64,000 nucleotides of DNA from the NCBI GenBank assembly GCA_000149265.1, contig CH002827.1:975555-1039554 (forward strand), given 5' to 3'. Of the stretch, positions 12,012 through 23,654 are shown piece after piece. The translations under genes and the position numbers were made by a program. The notes below the pieces were generated by a model, which was given only the letters and a program-made list of their open reading frames with translations, was not told the DNA's origin and made no database searches. The first letter of the stretch is position 1. Each line of letters starts with the position of its first letter. The stretch comes from Ciona savignyi. Its lineage: Eukaryota; Chordata; Ascidiacea; Phlebobranchia; Cionidae.

Positions 12012-12728
12012 TGCAAGGTAATGAAGTTAACATATTTAGTGGATTAGGTCTCAGATGCCAGCTTTTATGGTTCGAAAGGTTTGATCTTATTTGTATTTAC
12101 TTTTTGTTTTTTATATAATCGAAGATGAGCATATTTGATTTTCATATTTTTGTATTTTTATGTACATGGATATTTTTATACGGAGACATTCATTGATCTG
12201 TTTTGTATAGGTGTAACCAGTGTTATTCGAGATTTAATGTTATATTACATATCACTGTTATTTCGTTATAATTTGATTCTGTGACGCAAGCAATGTGATT
12301 CAAGAATATCTTAAGGTTTTCCAAACTTCTCTCTGAGGCTAAGATACAAGTGCAACCATGCTTCAGTTTCAACCTACTACAGTGAAGTTGAAATTTATTG
12401 CTAAGTGAAAACAGTTCTAAACATATTATACCAGTGAAACACCGAGCAATACCTGTAACGTTTGTGTAGCAGAATGTTCAGCGCTGGTACTGTACAGAAT
12501 TCTATGTCAAAATCGGTTTTAGTGACGAGCGAATCGCTGGTTTAAAACAGCGTGGTAAAAACGTATAAAAAGACGCCGTAGAAACCGTAGTGTGTATGAG
12601 ACGTGGCCATCTTAGATCGCCACCGAAGTTTGCTTCTTATTTTAGTGGCTGGTTATTGGAAGACTTGTTTACCCCCGTAACAGTGGTATAGTACGATATC
12701 TTGTTTATCATTAGATAGGAAAATGCTA

Positions 12729-12868
12729 GGCGCGTTAACGCGCGGGTAATGGCCAGATTACCTCGCGGCCACGGTCGGGTTACCGGAGCTATTACAGTGT
12801 ATTGTGTTTTATTCACAGGTTTCTTTATTTTTTAGGATAGGATAATCGTGTTTATCCTCGTTAAAAAA
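12729..12868 (-). mobile_element. SINE remnant with segments in swapped order (copy 3)
   Basis: 12741-12810 resembles the middle of the SINE at 10752-11049 (shared TCGGGTTACCGGAGCTATT and CAGTGT motifs). The segment at 12834-12868 resembles its GGATAGGATA...TGTTTATCC tail. In the intact copies the tail lies on the other side of the middle, so this is either a rearranged copy or two partial insertions side by side. Confidence 0.5.
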
Positions 12869-13189
12869 TACAAAAGGAGCGTTAAGTTACGTTAATAGTT
12901 TTGTGTTGCTCGTATGTAACGTTTTTTTGTACGGTAGCCCGTTAAAAATTTATAACTAAGCCCGTTTAAAAAAATACATGAAGTTGTTTATACTTCATTC
13001 GACCACTTAAGATAAAGACGAGGGCTGTCAAACGAGACAGGTGCAAGTTCGTTCCCAGCGAATATCACCCCTTCTGCCGCCTTTGGTATTCGAGAGAAAT
13101 GAAATTTGTTACAAATTGAAATGACATAAATATTAAATATAAGTGCAAACAACTGCATTAGTTCCACGTTACAATTTACCACCACACCT

Positions 13190-13289
13190 NNNNNNNNNNN
13201 NNNNNNNNNNNNNNNNNNNNNNNNNNNNNNNNNNNNNNNNNNNNNNNNNNNNNNNNNNNNNNNNNNNNNNNNNNNNNNNNNNNNNNNNN
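13190..13289. other. assembly gap (100 N)
   Basis: Exactly 100 unknown bases, the usual placeholder for a gap of unknown size. Features next to it may be incomplete. Confidence 0.99.
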
Positions 13290-14978
13290 TCGTTAAAAAA
13301 ATAAACAGATAAAATAGTATCTAGATTTAACAAATTTGTCTTCATCCGTTTCATTATAGCATCACTGTAATGTTTCTATATTTTACTTAAAACGTTATTG
13401 CAATATTCGATATGCACGCATGTGAACTTGACTGACTATAGATTTGGGTACGGTAAAACGGTAGTTAATATAAGGTAAACTGTGGTTTACCGGATGGATC
13501 ATCCAACCTCAATGTTATTGCAAAGGACAATCGGAGCTTACTAAACTTCGCGACCGGCATAAGTAAATAAACAAGTCTTACCAGCGAATCACGAAATTAG
13601 ACTAATATCGATCATTAATAGCTGGATCGTCGCTTCCGCTGCAGAGACTGGCTTCTTAAATGAACCCCAGTGATACACGCTCAAAAAGTCGTAATTTCCA
13701 AGTCAGTTTGGATTCTGCCTATAAACTCAGTCAACGGCCAACACTGCAACCAAGATCCATATTTGATCACAGTGGTTCCACACCTTATTAATCAGGATGT
13801 GTACGGTGGGACGAAATTACATTACAACAAAGCGACGTTATGTGGTTTAGTGATAATAGGCTCAGCCCAGTGACATCATACACGTATGTGGTGTCATTGG
13901 CTTCGTTTGCCATTGATAAATAACGGATTTGCGACAGTGGAACACGTCTTATATGTATTTGTTCTTGGCCATGTCACTTTGCTGCCTATCCGCCTCGGGA
14001 AAGTGGTTTACATCATTTGTTTGAACAATCGTCGTACATTCGTTTAGTAAATAAGCGATGTTGCGAAGTTGCTATTTAAAATATGCCTGGGTGACATATC
14101 TGAACGATTTCTCCATTAAGTTTTGGCTGTAATTTAGCAGTCTTATCGCATCACGTTCTTTTATCCATCGAAAATTGAGATCAAATGGTATTTTAAATGT
14201 AGCGCTGCAATTTAAGTCACTGTCATATTGTCTCTCGCGAAGGTATTATACTGAAACTGAACGAGCAATCCCGCTTTTGGTCATCTATACGTTTAATTGC
14301 TCATCGGACAAAAATAGAAAGTCATCTGCAGCGAAGGTGCAGTAGTCTGCTGGCGGTTGGTGGCGCGCTGCTTAGTGCTCAGCAATTATACGTCTCTTCA
14401 AGGCAGACAAGCCGTCGTTTGGCCGATGCAAAATAAATAACCGAATGCAATTTGCGCGGCGATCTTTCTCTATCCCTATCTCTAATCTGTCATGGCGCCG
14501 GCGTAAACCTTTCGACGTGTGAACGAAGTGATTAGGGCGACCAAATACACACTAATTCCCGAATCTTTACGACCAGAATAACGGCCAAAACTTAATCCAC
14601 ACCGCCTGTACTCACTGACTTCTTTCGCACATAGTAAATCCTCATTTGAAATCGGTTTTACTTATTTGTAATTACGCAATGATTACAGCAAATTGAATTT
14701 AGTTTAAAGAAAAAAACAACAACAACACTCTTTAAATAATTGAACACGGCTTGCGGAGGTTTAATTATAAATTAAAGTACGTTTTACATGCGGGGTTTAT
14801 TTTGTTAATGTATATTGTACGATTTCGTTTTGCCTGGGTAGCAAAGTCTGGTGTCCCATCAACAGAATGCTTTGTGTTGATAATATCGAGTGGATGACAT
14901 GTTTCAGCCACGTTGCCCAACCCCCTCGAACTCCCGAAGTCACTCGGTCTAGAGCGATTCAACTCCCCACGTTCAGTA

Positions 14979-15042
14979 TTATCTCGTGGAAAGATTTGTC
15001 AAGGTCTCCGCTGCTTGTAATTCTCTCCTCTCTTCACCGTCT
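14979..15042 (-). CDS. candidate last exon of the minus-strand Irx gene
   Basis: A good acceptor (TTTCATTTACAG) opens a 64-bp exon in the phase required by the 17796-17847 exon. It encodes RDGEERRELQAAETLTNLST plus Arg and a TAA stop at 14979-14981. The last exon of the plus-strand paralogue (57932-57995) is also 64 bp with the same entry phase, which supports the call; the two peptides are not clearly similar. The implied intron is 2.75 kb, against 0.96 kb in the paralogue. Other last exons within 15043-17795 cannot be excluded. Confidence 0.4.
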
Positions 15043-17795
15043 CTGTAAATGAAAGGATTTATTAAACCGATTTTTGTTGGTTGTGGGTACAACATGGGTC
15101 AAACATGCTGTGTGGATTATAAATTTCAAGTTAGATTTGGTCGATGCGAATTAAACACGTTTGACGCAATGGTTATCAGCGTAGTTTCAGTATTACTGAC
15201 CTGGCCATTTTTTTCAAATTGAATTACGACCCTTTGCTTTACCAAACACTCGAAATCCTAATTTTTATTTACTTTTTATGTGCACATTGCAGCCGTATTG
15301 TTATGGGCTATATACTTCGATTTGATTCGGGTCTCGTACGACAGTGTGTTGACACGTTCGTGGTACGTCACGTTGATCGGATAAGTCGGCGTAATTGTGA
15401 GCCGGTAGATTATAATGGCCACCAAGTCGCCTGAGAGGGCGGCCAAATAACTTTGAACTTGACCAACTGTATAAATTGTTCTACCATGTAGGGGACTCTA
15501 TGGACCTCTGTGTTTGAAACGTTCATTTATGGTAAAATACCATCAAGCGATTGCGCAATAGTATAAAGAGCCGTTTATCCCATAGTAATGTTTATAAAAT
15601 GGGATAGTAATAAAGAGGTAGCAAAAAGCCATATAAATCGGAATTATAATAAAGAGATACCAAAAAGCCAATAATACATTTACAATGAAGCCATAAAACA
15701 AATGTGTGACAGTAAAATATTAAACAAATCATGACATTGACTTTCTTTTTAAATTTTTAAACCAGTAGTAAGCAACTATCGTCTAACGAGCACAATGATA
15801 TACATACATCAGCTATACTGCAGTGTTTAGCCAGAAGCCGCCCACGTTTAGTTGTCACAACACATTGCAGAATTCTGAACTCCGGCGTACAAAGTTCACA
15901 ATCACCACCGTAAACAGCCGTTCATATTAGCAAGAATGCTGGTAATGTTTTGCGTTTACCAATTCCTCAAGTAATCGTCACACAACACAATACCCGCCCT
16001 TTGCAGCCATTTAAGGAAACATGTTAATGGGGCTTACGCCGAGTACCATGCAAATAAGTGCATTTATTGGCAAGCTTTAACCAAAATGCGAATGTTTGTT
16101 GACAAGTTGTTTGACTTAACCGGATGTTTATGTTTTTGTAAACGCGGAATATGTAAATTTTTGTTTATAAGAGTTATTGATTTTACACTGTTATCATCCC
16201 TGTATTATTACTAGGACTCTTTACTTTGAATATTAGTTAATATGTATCCCTTACGTAATGCCATTAGTGCATTTTTTTTATAAATAGCACATATTTATTG
16301 GTCAGTATTTTATATAACTAGGTTATAGGTATGTCTATTTCAGAATTCAATTGGGATAGGCAATGATTCGGTTATTTTTTGTTTCCAGCAAATCAAAAAA
16401 TAAGTGCTCGTGGTGGAACGAAATGAGTTTTAGTTATATAACCTGGTTTAAAAATGAAAGTAATAACATTTATTTTTCACCTAATAAGTGATGATGAATG
16501 CATATATAAAATGAAGTTATATATTTCATAAAACATACTCGCGATGCTATTTACCACGTAAACTGTTTTGCTTATTGGTTAAGTATTGTTTCAGAGCGAA
16601 ATTCTTGAAAATAAATGAATTATACAATCCAAATGGATCTGTATAAGGGAACTTATTCACAAATTTGACCATGATTTTTTTTATTTTGTTATAGCGGTAT
16701 ACTTGTAAGGCTTCAATTAAAGGTTTAAAGTGCTTCATATGCGGTTTACGAACGGAGATCCTAGATATATTTCTATATCAGATTCATTGGTGATGCTAAA
16801 AATGTATTAGATCCGTGATGATTAAATGAAGATACCGCTTCAACAACATTCGTCGCCGTTCATCAGCTTTAAGTTGCACGCGCAGGCGTCGAATGATGAC
16901 TACTGCTAGCGCGATTAACTAATGGACCACGATTTTCGTTGCTATCGAGATAAATCGGCGGTTTGCTAATTGCTTGCATATCTTCGATCATACAGAGCAA
17001 TTGGAGGCGCCGGTTGCATAAGTGGACGAGGGAATTAATATTTGGCTCCCATTGTAAGAATGACTTGGGTCAGCGCGTCTCGTTCTCGCTATGTCGCCGA
17101 ACATTGAGAAACCCGTAAATCGGCGCCTGGACAAATCTTGTATATCGTCTTTTGCCGTCTCCATATATGCCCCGCGGAATCACTGCGCTTATTTCCGCCA
17201 TGTTCCTGTCGCCTTCTCATCGCGAGCCGACCCTCATTAGATAAATAAACCCGCCTTTGGCAGTCGACGCACCACATAATAAATAAAAATGAATACGGTG
17301 AGCGCGAGGTTATCTGCTAATCGTGCAACTATTCCTCATATCTTTTGACATTTCTTAATTGCATCACCACGTTTTAAGGATTTACTTGCAATCTAATAAG
17401 ATCAATTATTTGTCCTTGTTCTAAATATCCAAACTTGCCGTTATTTCGTTTATTGTTTCTGGCAATGACGCAAGATCGCGCGTGTGTTTAACCAATTTTA
17501 AAATAAGGCTACAACAAAAGTTGTACTTTTTTAGATTTATTCGTTAATATATGACAATAGTTCAGGCCCAAGCAGGATTAATCACCTAATCGCAACTGCA
17601 CTACTGGCGCTGCTTGCCACCAAACGGCTATATTTAACTTAATTGACTTATATCGCGATCAGATTTGTGCAAACGATCTCGTAAAACTTTTAGTCTCTAA
17701 TCTGCACGGAATATCATATTAAAAGCATGCGTGTTATGTATACTCGGCCATGCATATTTTGGGAAATTGCAATTGAATTAGATAAAATAGCTTAC
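15043..17795. other. probable last intron / 3' region of the minus-strand Irx gene
   Basis: No further exon with good splice sites was recognised. A degenerate tandem repeat of about 22 bp, ATAAAGAGRTASCAAAAAGCCA, occurs twice near 15611-15672. The rest is unique and AT-rich. Confidence 0.4.
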
Positions 17796-20700
17796 CGTGG
17801 AGAGATTATCAATTCAGTGTGTGGACTTGCGGGTGGCCTCGGCGACCCTGAAAAAAGGTCAAAGTTAACCGTGATGTTGTCATTACAATGCAAGATTGAA
17901 TATTCGAATATCCGAATTCTCATAGTGAAACTATATTGGTTGGGAAATGGGAAGGGCGGAAGATGCTAGTGTGATTATTAGACTCAAGGGTGCTTATATC
18001 GTGGGATTATTGCTGTTATACTGTGTGAAAAATAGTTCACTGAAAGTTAATGTATTTTTGAACTTCGTGCCTTCAAAGATACATGAGAATATATACAGCA
18101 ATGAAAAAATAGGGCAAACGGTAATTTGTACTGCAATTTACATTTTTAGAAAACTTACGGCTGTAGGGGCCTTGATTGTTCAGGACATTTTGATAACCCT
18201 GCGACGCTTCCATGTTTCGTTGGTCGAGTGCGGACGTTCCCAACATATAGTTATTTGCTGAAGAGTTATTTGTGATGTGCGTGTGAACCCTGTCCGACTG
18301 GTCACCGCTCATGTTGTAATAATTGCCGTGAAAAGCGCTCGGGTTCGACGCCGAGACCACCATCCCACTACCGTCGTGATAGGAAGAAGGAATGTGTCGA
18401 GTCGCCACCGACGATTCACCCTGGCAGAGTTGCCGTGAGGCGGGTGAACTTCCCGAGGCAGACGAGGGTGAAGATAGCATGGAGGCCTTCGTCTCCCCAG
18501 GGTGGTACATGTTAGAAGATTGTAGGCGGGTCGCTTGCACTGTCATGTTCTGACGTGGCTCTGTCGTTCGCTGTGGGTTGTAATAACCGATTCGGGCATC
18601 TCCTGTCGACTGCGACAAACGTTCGTCGTGATAATAGTCTGAAGTGTTAAAAGGTTGGATTTGGTTGTTGAAACCAAACATTTGATAGGAAGGTGGTGCG
18701 ACCTGTCCAGGGATATTGTTCACTGGGCTACGCACGTTATCCATTGGAGCTCTTCGAGTGTGGTAGTTATACTGGTCGTTGTCGTGTGTCGATAAATGCG
18801 AATTGTGGGTTGATAATTGTTTGCATTGAAACTGTTGGTGGTGGTAATCGGGCAAAGGTGAAGAAACTCCGTGTAATCTTTCGTCAATCCTTCCATCCAT
18901 TGAGTTTCTTCTTTCCACTGAAGTTGCATGGCATGCGGCCGAATCTGTTTCTGGGGTTGCCGGAATGGTGGTGTTGTAAACTCCATCCACCCAATTTTGC
19001 ACGGACGGATATCTGCATTCAACGACTCTGCCTGGTAGTTCTGCGCAGCTCATCAAGGCAGGACTCACCACCGACGAAGTTTGCTGTTGACGACTCATCG
19101 AGGAAAAATTGTCGCTGTTGTACGATGCACGAAACGACGAAGGGAGATTGAGTTGAGAATCGGCAGGATTTTCCGCACATTTGTTTGAGTACGAAGAAGC
19201 ATTTCCGTTTTCATTGATCGGCGACCAAATTCTGGCTGCATCGTTTGCAGCGTACCTGTTTTGTACGGTTTCTGCTGCTGCCAAAGATGGTCGTTCAAAG
19301 CTGGCATCGGTTGCTGGTTGATACGAGTTTGTAAAGTCTTTTTGAGCCAAATTATCTTCAGGTTGATCGGACACATTCAAATCGTCACTCTTTTCTCCAC
19401 CGAAGACGCCACTGTCACGTGAATAGGGTGTGTTTGTGATGTCATGTTCGGTAGTGCCTGTGACCTCCCGTTCAGCAGAGTCATCGGAGTCGAGCGAGTG
19501 GTCGGCGTCGACTTTCCCATCTAAAGATCATATATGACAATTAGGAATTTCAAAAACACCATTTTTATCATGTTTAAAGTTTAAGTTATAATATGGGGAA
19601 AATACTGGGTATTTGTTTTGTGAAATTTGAATTGATTTTTACTAACATTAAAGTTTTTTTTTGACCAAGTATGATAGACTTGCATGATGCCCTAAACTTC
19701 ATTTGTTTACACAAGGGTCTGCGCCACGTTGTTTTCCTCTTACAAAAATATTTTCAATGGCCGACATGGTCTCAAGACTCTTCTCTGCCGCAGAAAAGGC
19801 CACGATTTCATTATAAACAAACAGTTATTGTTATCAAACAAGCGAGTGATGATGCTAACGGGCCGTGAATGCGACGCGGCGGCAGATAACACGTGTTGCT
19901 CATGTAATCCGCCCGATTACATGCACACAACCGACCGCTTGCAATTTCGCTTTCGGAATTTTCCCCATTGGTTCAATCAGCCAGTGTGAATTCGAATTGG
20001 AACGCTATTTTAAAACCGGAAAACGTGTGCTATATATTTATGTTTTCATCGGTTATGTTTGAAAAACTAATTCTGAGAATGTGCAGCATTTACTGGCAAG
20101 GGATTAATTGGCTCCTTTCTATTAAAGGCCGTTTCCATATATATTTACCACACAAGATGTGGTTATTAAAATTATGTGTATCAACAGACAATACCCACCA
20201 CTATCTTGGTTTTGTGATAGAACATCATCTTCGTCCCCGTCTATATTTTTCTCCCCTGTCGACCCCGAGTTTTCGTTAGAGCGATTTTTCGGCACCCAGG
20301 TCATTTTGTTTTCTTTCTTGAGGCGGCGACGAGCATTGGCGAACCATGTAGACACCTTGGACAATTGATTATTTAAAGTTTGTTACACCATAATTAGGAA
20401 TACTTTCTAAGATGATAGGTACCTGCGTCAGAGTCATCTTAGTAATGATGGCTAACATTATTTTCTCGCCCTTGGTCGGATATGGATTCTTCTTGTGTTC
20501 CTGGAGCCATGCCTTTAGCGTGTTAGTCGATTCTCGGGTGGCATTTTTCCTTCTTACACCGTCGTTCATGTCTACCCCGCAGTATCTGTACATAAATTAG
20601 TTTATTTGTACATGTAATGTGTGCATCATTACTCACTGCTGTTATTTTTGTTTCTAATTTAAAATGGCTGTGGTTCCTGACGCGAAAAAATGATGAATGG

Positions 20701-23654
20701 TTAAGGTCATCCATATTTAATAGTTTGGCTTAAAACTTGGGAAAGCAGTCGATAAAGGGAAATAAATGCATCGATAATGTTATAAGAAAAGTTTCCGTGG
20801 CGTAGGTATATAATTTTTAAATAAGATCTTTTAAAGTCACACAAGATATCATAATAGTTTTTAAAGTCGGATCTTTAGTCCTTTTTAGATTTGTATAAAA
20901 AGTAAATTTGTAGTGTTCGCTCTTGTCGTATGGCTGCTTAAACAATATTGCCATCGGGCAAGTAGTGTAACACTGGACCCAACACTTAAGTAAACACACC
21001 AAAAACGTATTAATCGTTAAAAATTAAGGTTTGTTGTATATTTTTATTGATTTTTCAAGGTTTTGACGTTTGACCTAGTACTAAGGAGGCAAACTTAACC
21101 AAGGGATTCACGAACGCATACTTCGCGGTGCGAATATGTGTGTCTTTCACCGTCTTCTCGATTAGACCGACCACTGATTACGTTTCACACGAATATAATG
21201 CGCGCATCGTATGTCCGCCTACGAATGGAATTCACTTTCCGTGTGGTCCACCAATCATAACATCTCGAAAAATCCCGCGGCAAAGATATTTTAAACGCAA
21301 AGAAAGCACGCGACATATGTAATCTAATTTATCATGTGGCAAAATTTAATCGTAATTCTTCTAAATTTAAAAGTAATGACGGCGAGTTCAAGAGTGGTTT
21401 AAAGGCTTTAAATGAAACTGAGATAAAATAAAATGAAATGTTCCAACCCGTTACTATAAAACCACAAAAAAATAAAGAAACAGCATCACTTTAAAGGTGC
21501 TTAATGTCTGCTACCACATCTGGTCGATACTCCGCTTGTTTTCTGTCGCCATTTTGTCTCGCCTGTGACCTATCTCGTCTCGGCGCGTTTAAATTCAAAT
21601 TTCCGTCTCTTAAGGGCAAATCCGATGATATTAGACAGAACAATCCAAGCGTCTAATAAATAACTGTTTTCTAAACACAAGTGCCGCACGCCTGGTCCAA
21701 TCTATCATTTTTTACAAATGCAACAGCCGCGTATATATAAATGTGAGATCTTACCTGTCATAGGGGTACTGGCCACCGAAGTTTGACTCATATGCATAAT
21801 AGGCTGGAGGGGCCTGGCCGTAGCTCCCACCCCACATATCCCCGCCGCCTGGCTTCATATCGTATGTTGGCGCCTGCAAAAAAGGCGATTATTTCTTTGC
21901 AAAACAATTAAAAGTATTTGTTCTTGTTTGAAAACAGTTTCACTTCCTGCACTTTGACGCTTCAATCGACACCGAATGAGCCAGTTACCCGAGAAAGGGT
22001 GGAATTGCAAAAGTTATGCCAAGTATGTCAAGATTATCCACTGTTCGACGCAGCTCAGTTCTCAGTAAAACCAGCGGGAAACCACATCTTGTTACTTTTA
22101 ACAATACTGCGAGCTTGCCGAATTACGCATTTGTAATTCGATGTCGCTATAGCAGTTTCAATTGGCAATCTGACAATTATATTCGTGTTGAATTCCCTTA
22201 TTCTCAAACGTGTGATTTGTCTAATTGTAAGTATGTTCAAATCAAGCGGCAAAATTAACCGACTCACAGTAATGGTTCATACATACCGAAAAAATACCTA
22301 TCAAGTTGTTTTAATTATTATCAAATTAAAAAAAGTGACGTTGGTAATGGTAGCTGTCGCCGGTTTGGATAGCTTTGGATAATGACATTTTAAGTTGTAT
22401 AAAAATGAGAAAGTCAGTGCAAACTGGCAGCCTCAAAATTACCAATTTCCTGATTATTCATGGCGACAGTCCACTGCTATATTTCCTATTCGAAATCATC
22501 GATTTGTTCCAAATCTCATTTACTCGCGATCACATTAACTTACACAAAACACGCATAACTCCTTCGACCTAATCGGTCTTATCCTACTGTAGAGCGCTGT
22601 GCCGTGCTAAACTATACTTTTAAAACACAATTTTATAAAATATGGATTTTAGTTTGTTCAAATTTGAACATTATAAGACTATTATTATGGAATGTAATGT
22701 GCCGTCAAAATTTAGTAAGTTTCTAAATGTGCCTCTAGTAAAAAGGTTGCGGAGCAATGGATTATCCCACTGTGAGGTGCTGCTGTGGAGATGTGTTCCA
22801 GCAAGAACCGAGAATTGACATCCGAGTTATAGCGCAACGTTACTAATTCCAAAACGGCAAAAAAAAGTATATATAAGTAGTGGTTTATGGCATTTTTTTG
22901 TACTAAAACACTAATTTTTTTAGTACAAAACGTATAGTATATAATGTAACTCATCAAATACTCGCCATGTGACCTTGCAACGACATTTGAAAATGGTACA
23001 AGCATAATCGGTTGCGTTGGCCGATATCACTACTGAGTTCAACTTCGTGAGAATTAAAGATAGTTTCATGCACTTTTTTTCAGTGTCGTATCAACAGTTA
23101 TTACCAAGCCTATAGCAAGTGCTTTAAAGCGAGGCCAATACGGCAATTACAACCATCTAATGAAAGCCTGTCGGGCCGATGAAATTGCTACTTAAAATTT
23201 TTGAGAGCAATATAATGTTTCCATAAGTGTATCGTCCATTTTACAAAAGATCAAGTTAGGCTTTAGTTTACGACATTTTAAAAGACTGAACACTTACCAG
23301 TGATGAGTAATACGGCGAGTGGTCCATCCCGTTCGACCCGTAGTGAGGCGGCACGAGACCGGGTGCACTACCAACAGCCGCGGGAACTCCACCATAGTTC
23401 GCCGGGGAGCTTAACGCTGACGAGCCGGTAGGTGCAGCGTACATGTTGAGGCCGGGTAATTCCGATTGCATTCGGCCGGGAATAAAGCAACCTTCTCCGG
23501 CAGAGTAGATTTGAGATGTTGGATCTCCGGCGTGGTGCGTAGTGCTTGAAACCGATACGACAAGGGGTGAGGGGCTCACCGTAGAATCACCGAAATAGCC
23601 TGGTTTGCTGTTCTCGTTTGGTCCAAGACCAAGGGGCTGCGGAAGGAGCATCAT
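17796..23654 (-). CDS. Irx: Iroquois (Irx) homeobox transcription factor, minus-strand copy
   Basis: Exons in transcript order: 23298-23654 (ATG at 23654), 21755-21873, 20423-20585, 20199-20355, 18159-19520 and 17796-17847; a candidate last exon is at 14979-15042. The TALE homeodomain covers about residues 171-233, split by a 67-bp intron after [27 protein letters not shown], then [20 protein letters not shown]. The N-terminus is rich in Tyr, Pro and Gly. An acidic stretch (DGDEDD...DSDDSAE) follows the homeodomain, as in other Iroquois proteins, and a long Ser/Asn/His-rich region forms the C-terminal half. Iroquois proteins are nuclear transcription factors that pattern the nervous system and other tissues. 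The homeodomain exons and three-quarters of exon 5 share near-identical blocks with the plus-strand copy, interrupted by unrelated sequence. No clear Iro box (KPKIWSLAE-like) was found. Confidence 0.92.
18301..18468 (-). repeat. inverted paralogous block 3 (exon 5), partner 56588-56755
   Basis: 168 bp of exon 5 aligns without gaps to 56588-56755 in reverse complement, with roughly ten differences by eye. It is less similar than blocks 1 and 2, so the exchange may be older. The sequence between this and block 2 (18469-18815) does not align with its counterpart. Confidence 0.85.
18816..19228 (-). repeat. inverted paralogous block 2 (exon 5), partner 55945-56357
   Basis: 413 bp of exon 5 aligns without gaps to 55945-56357 in reverse complement, with about seven differences by eye. 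The ends are abrupt: sequence on either side is unalignable between the two genes. Confidence 0.92.
20266..20530 (-). repeat. inverted paralogous block 1 (homeobox and intron), partner 55166-55430
   Basis: 265 bp covering most of the homeodomain exon, the entire 67-bp intron and most of the next exon aligns gap-free with 55166-55430 in reverse complement. About six differences were seen, only two or three of them in the intron. Intron identity cannot be explained by protein constraint. Confidence 0.93.
22894..22930. repeat. short foldback (TTTTGTACTAAAA...TTTTAGTACAAAA)
   Basis: Two 13-base arms separated by about 10 bases form a near-perfect hairpin in intron 1 of the minus-strand Irx gene. 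It may be the centre of a small foldback element; nothing else supports a function. Confidence 0.35.

Larger units (their letters stand above)
12012..14978. other. intergenic region between SIRT7 and the minus-strand Irx gene
   Basis: This holds the SIRT7 3' untranslated region, a rearranged SINE remnant (12729-12868), an assembly gap (13190-13289) and otherwise unique AT-rich DNA. No exon or RNA gene could be supported. The two genes converge here. Confidence 0.5.

Noticed and set aside
15611-15672. Possible CRISPR-like or satellite repeat (ATAAAGAGRTASCAAAAAGCCA twice)
   Set aside because: Only two degenerate units; no array.
17727-17765. Minus-strand PKICMAE resembling an Iro box
   Set aside because: It lies in the intron after a well-supported donor at 17795 and has no acceptor that gives the required phase.
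18693-19151. 152-codon plus-strand frame, and its counterpart at 56076-56372 on the minus strand
   Set aside because: Antisense shadows of Irx exon 5; they are conserved only because the exon block itself is near-identical.
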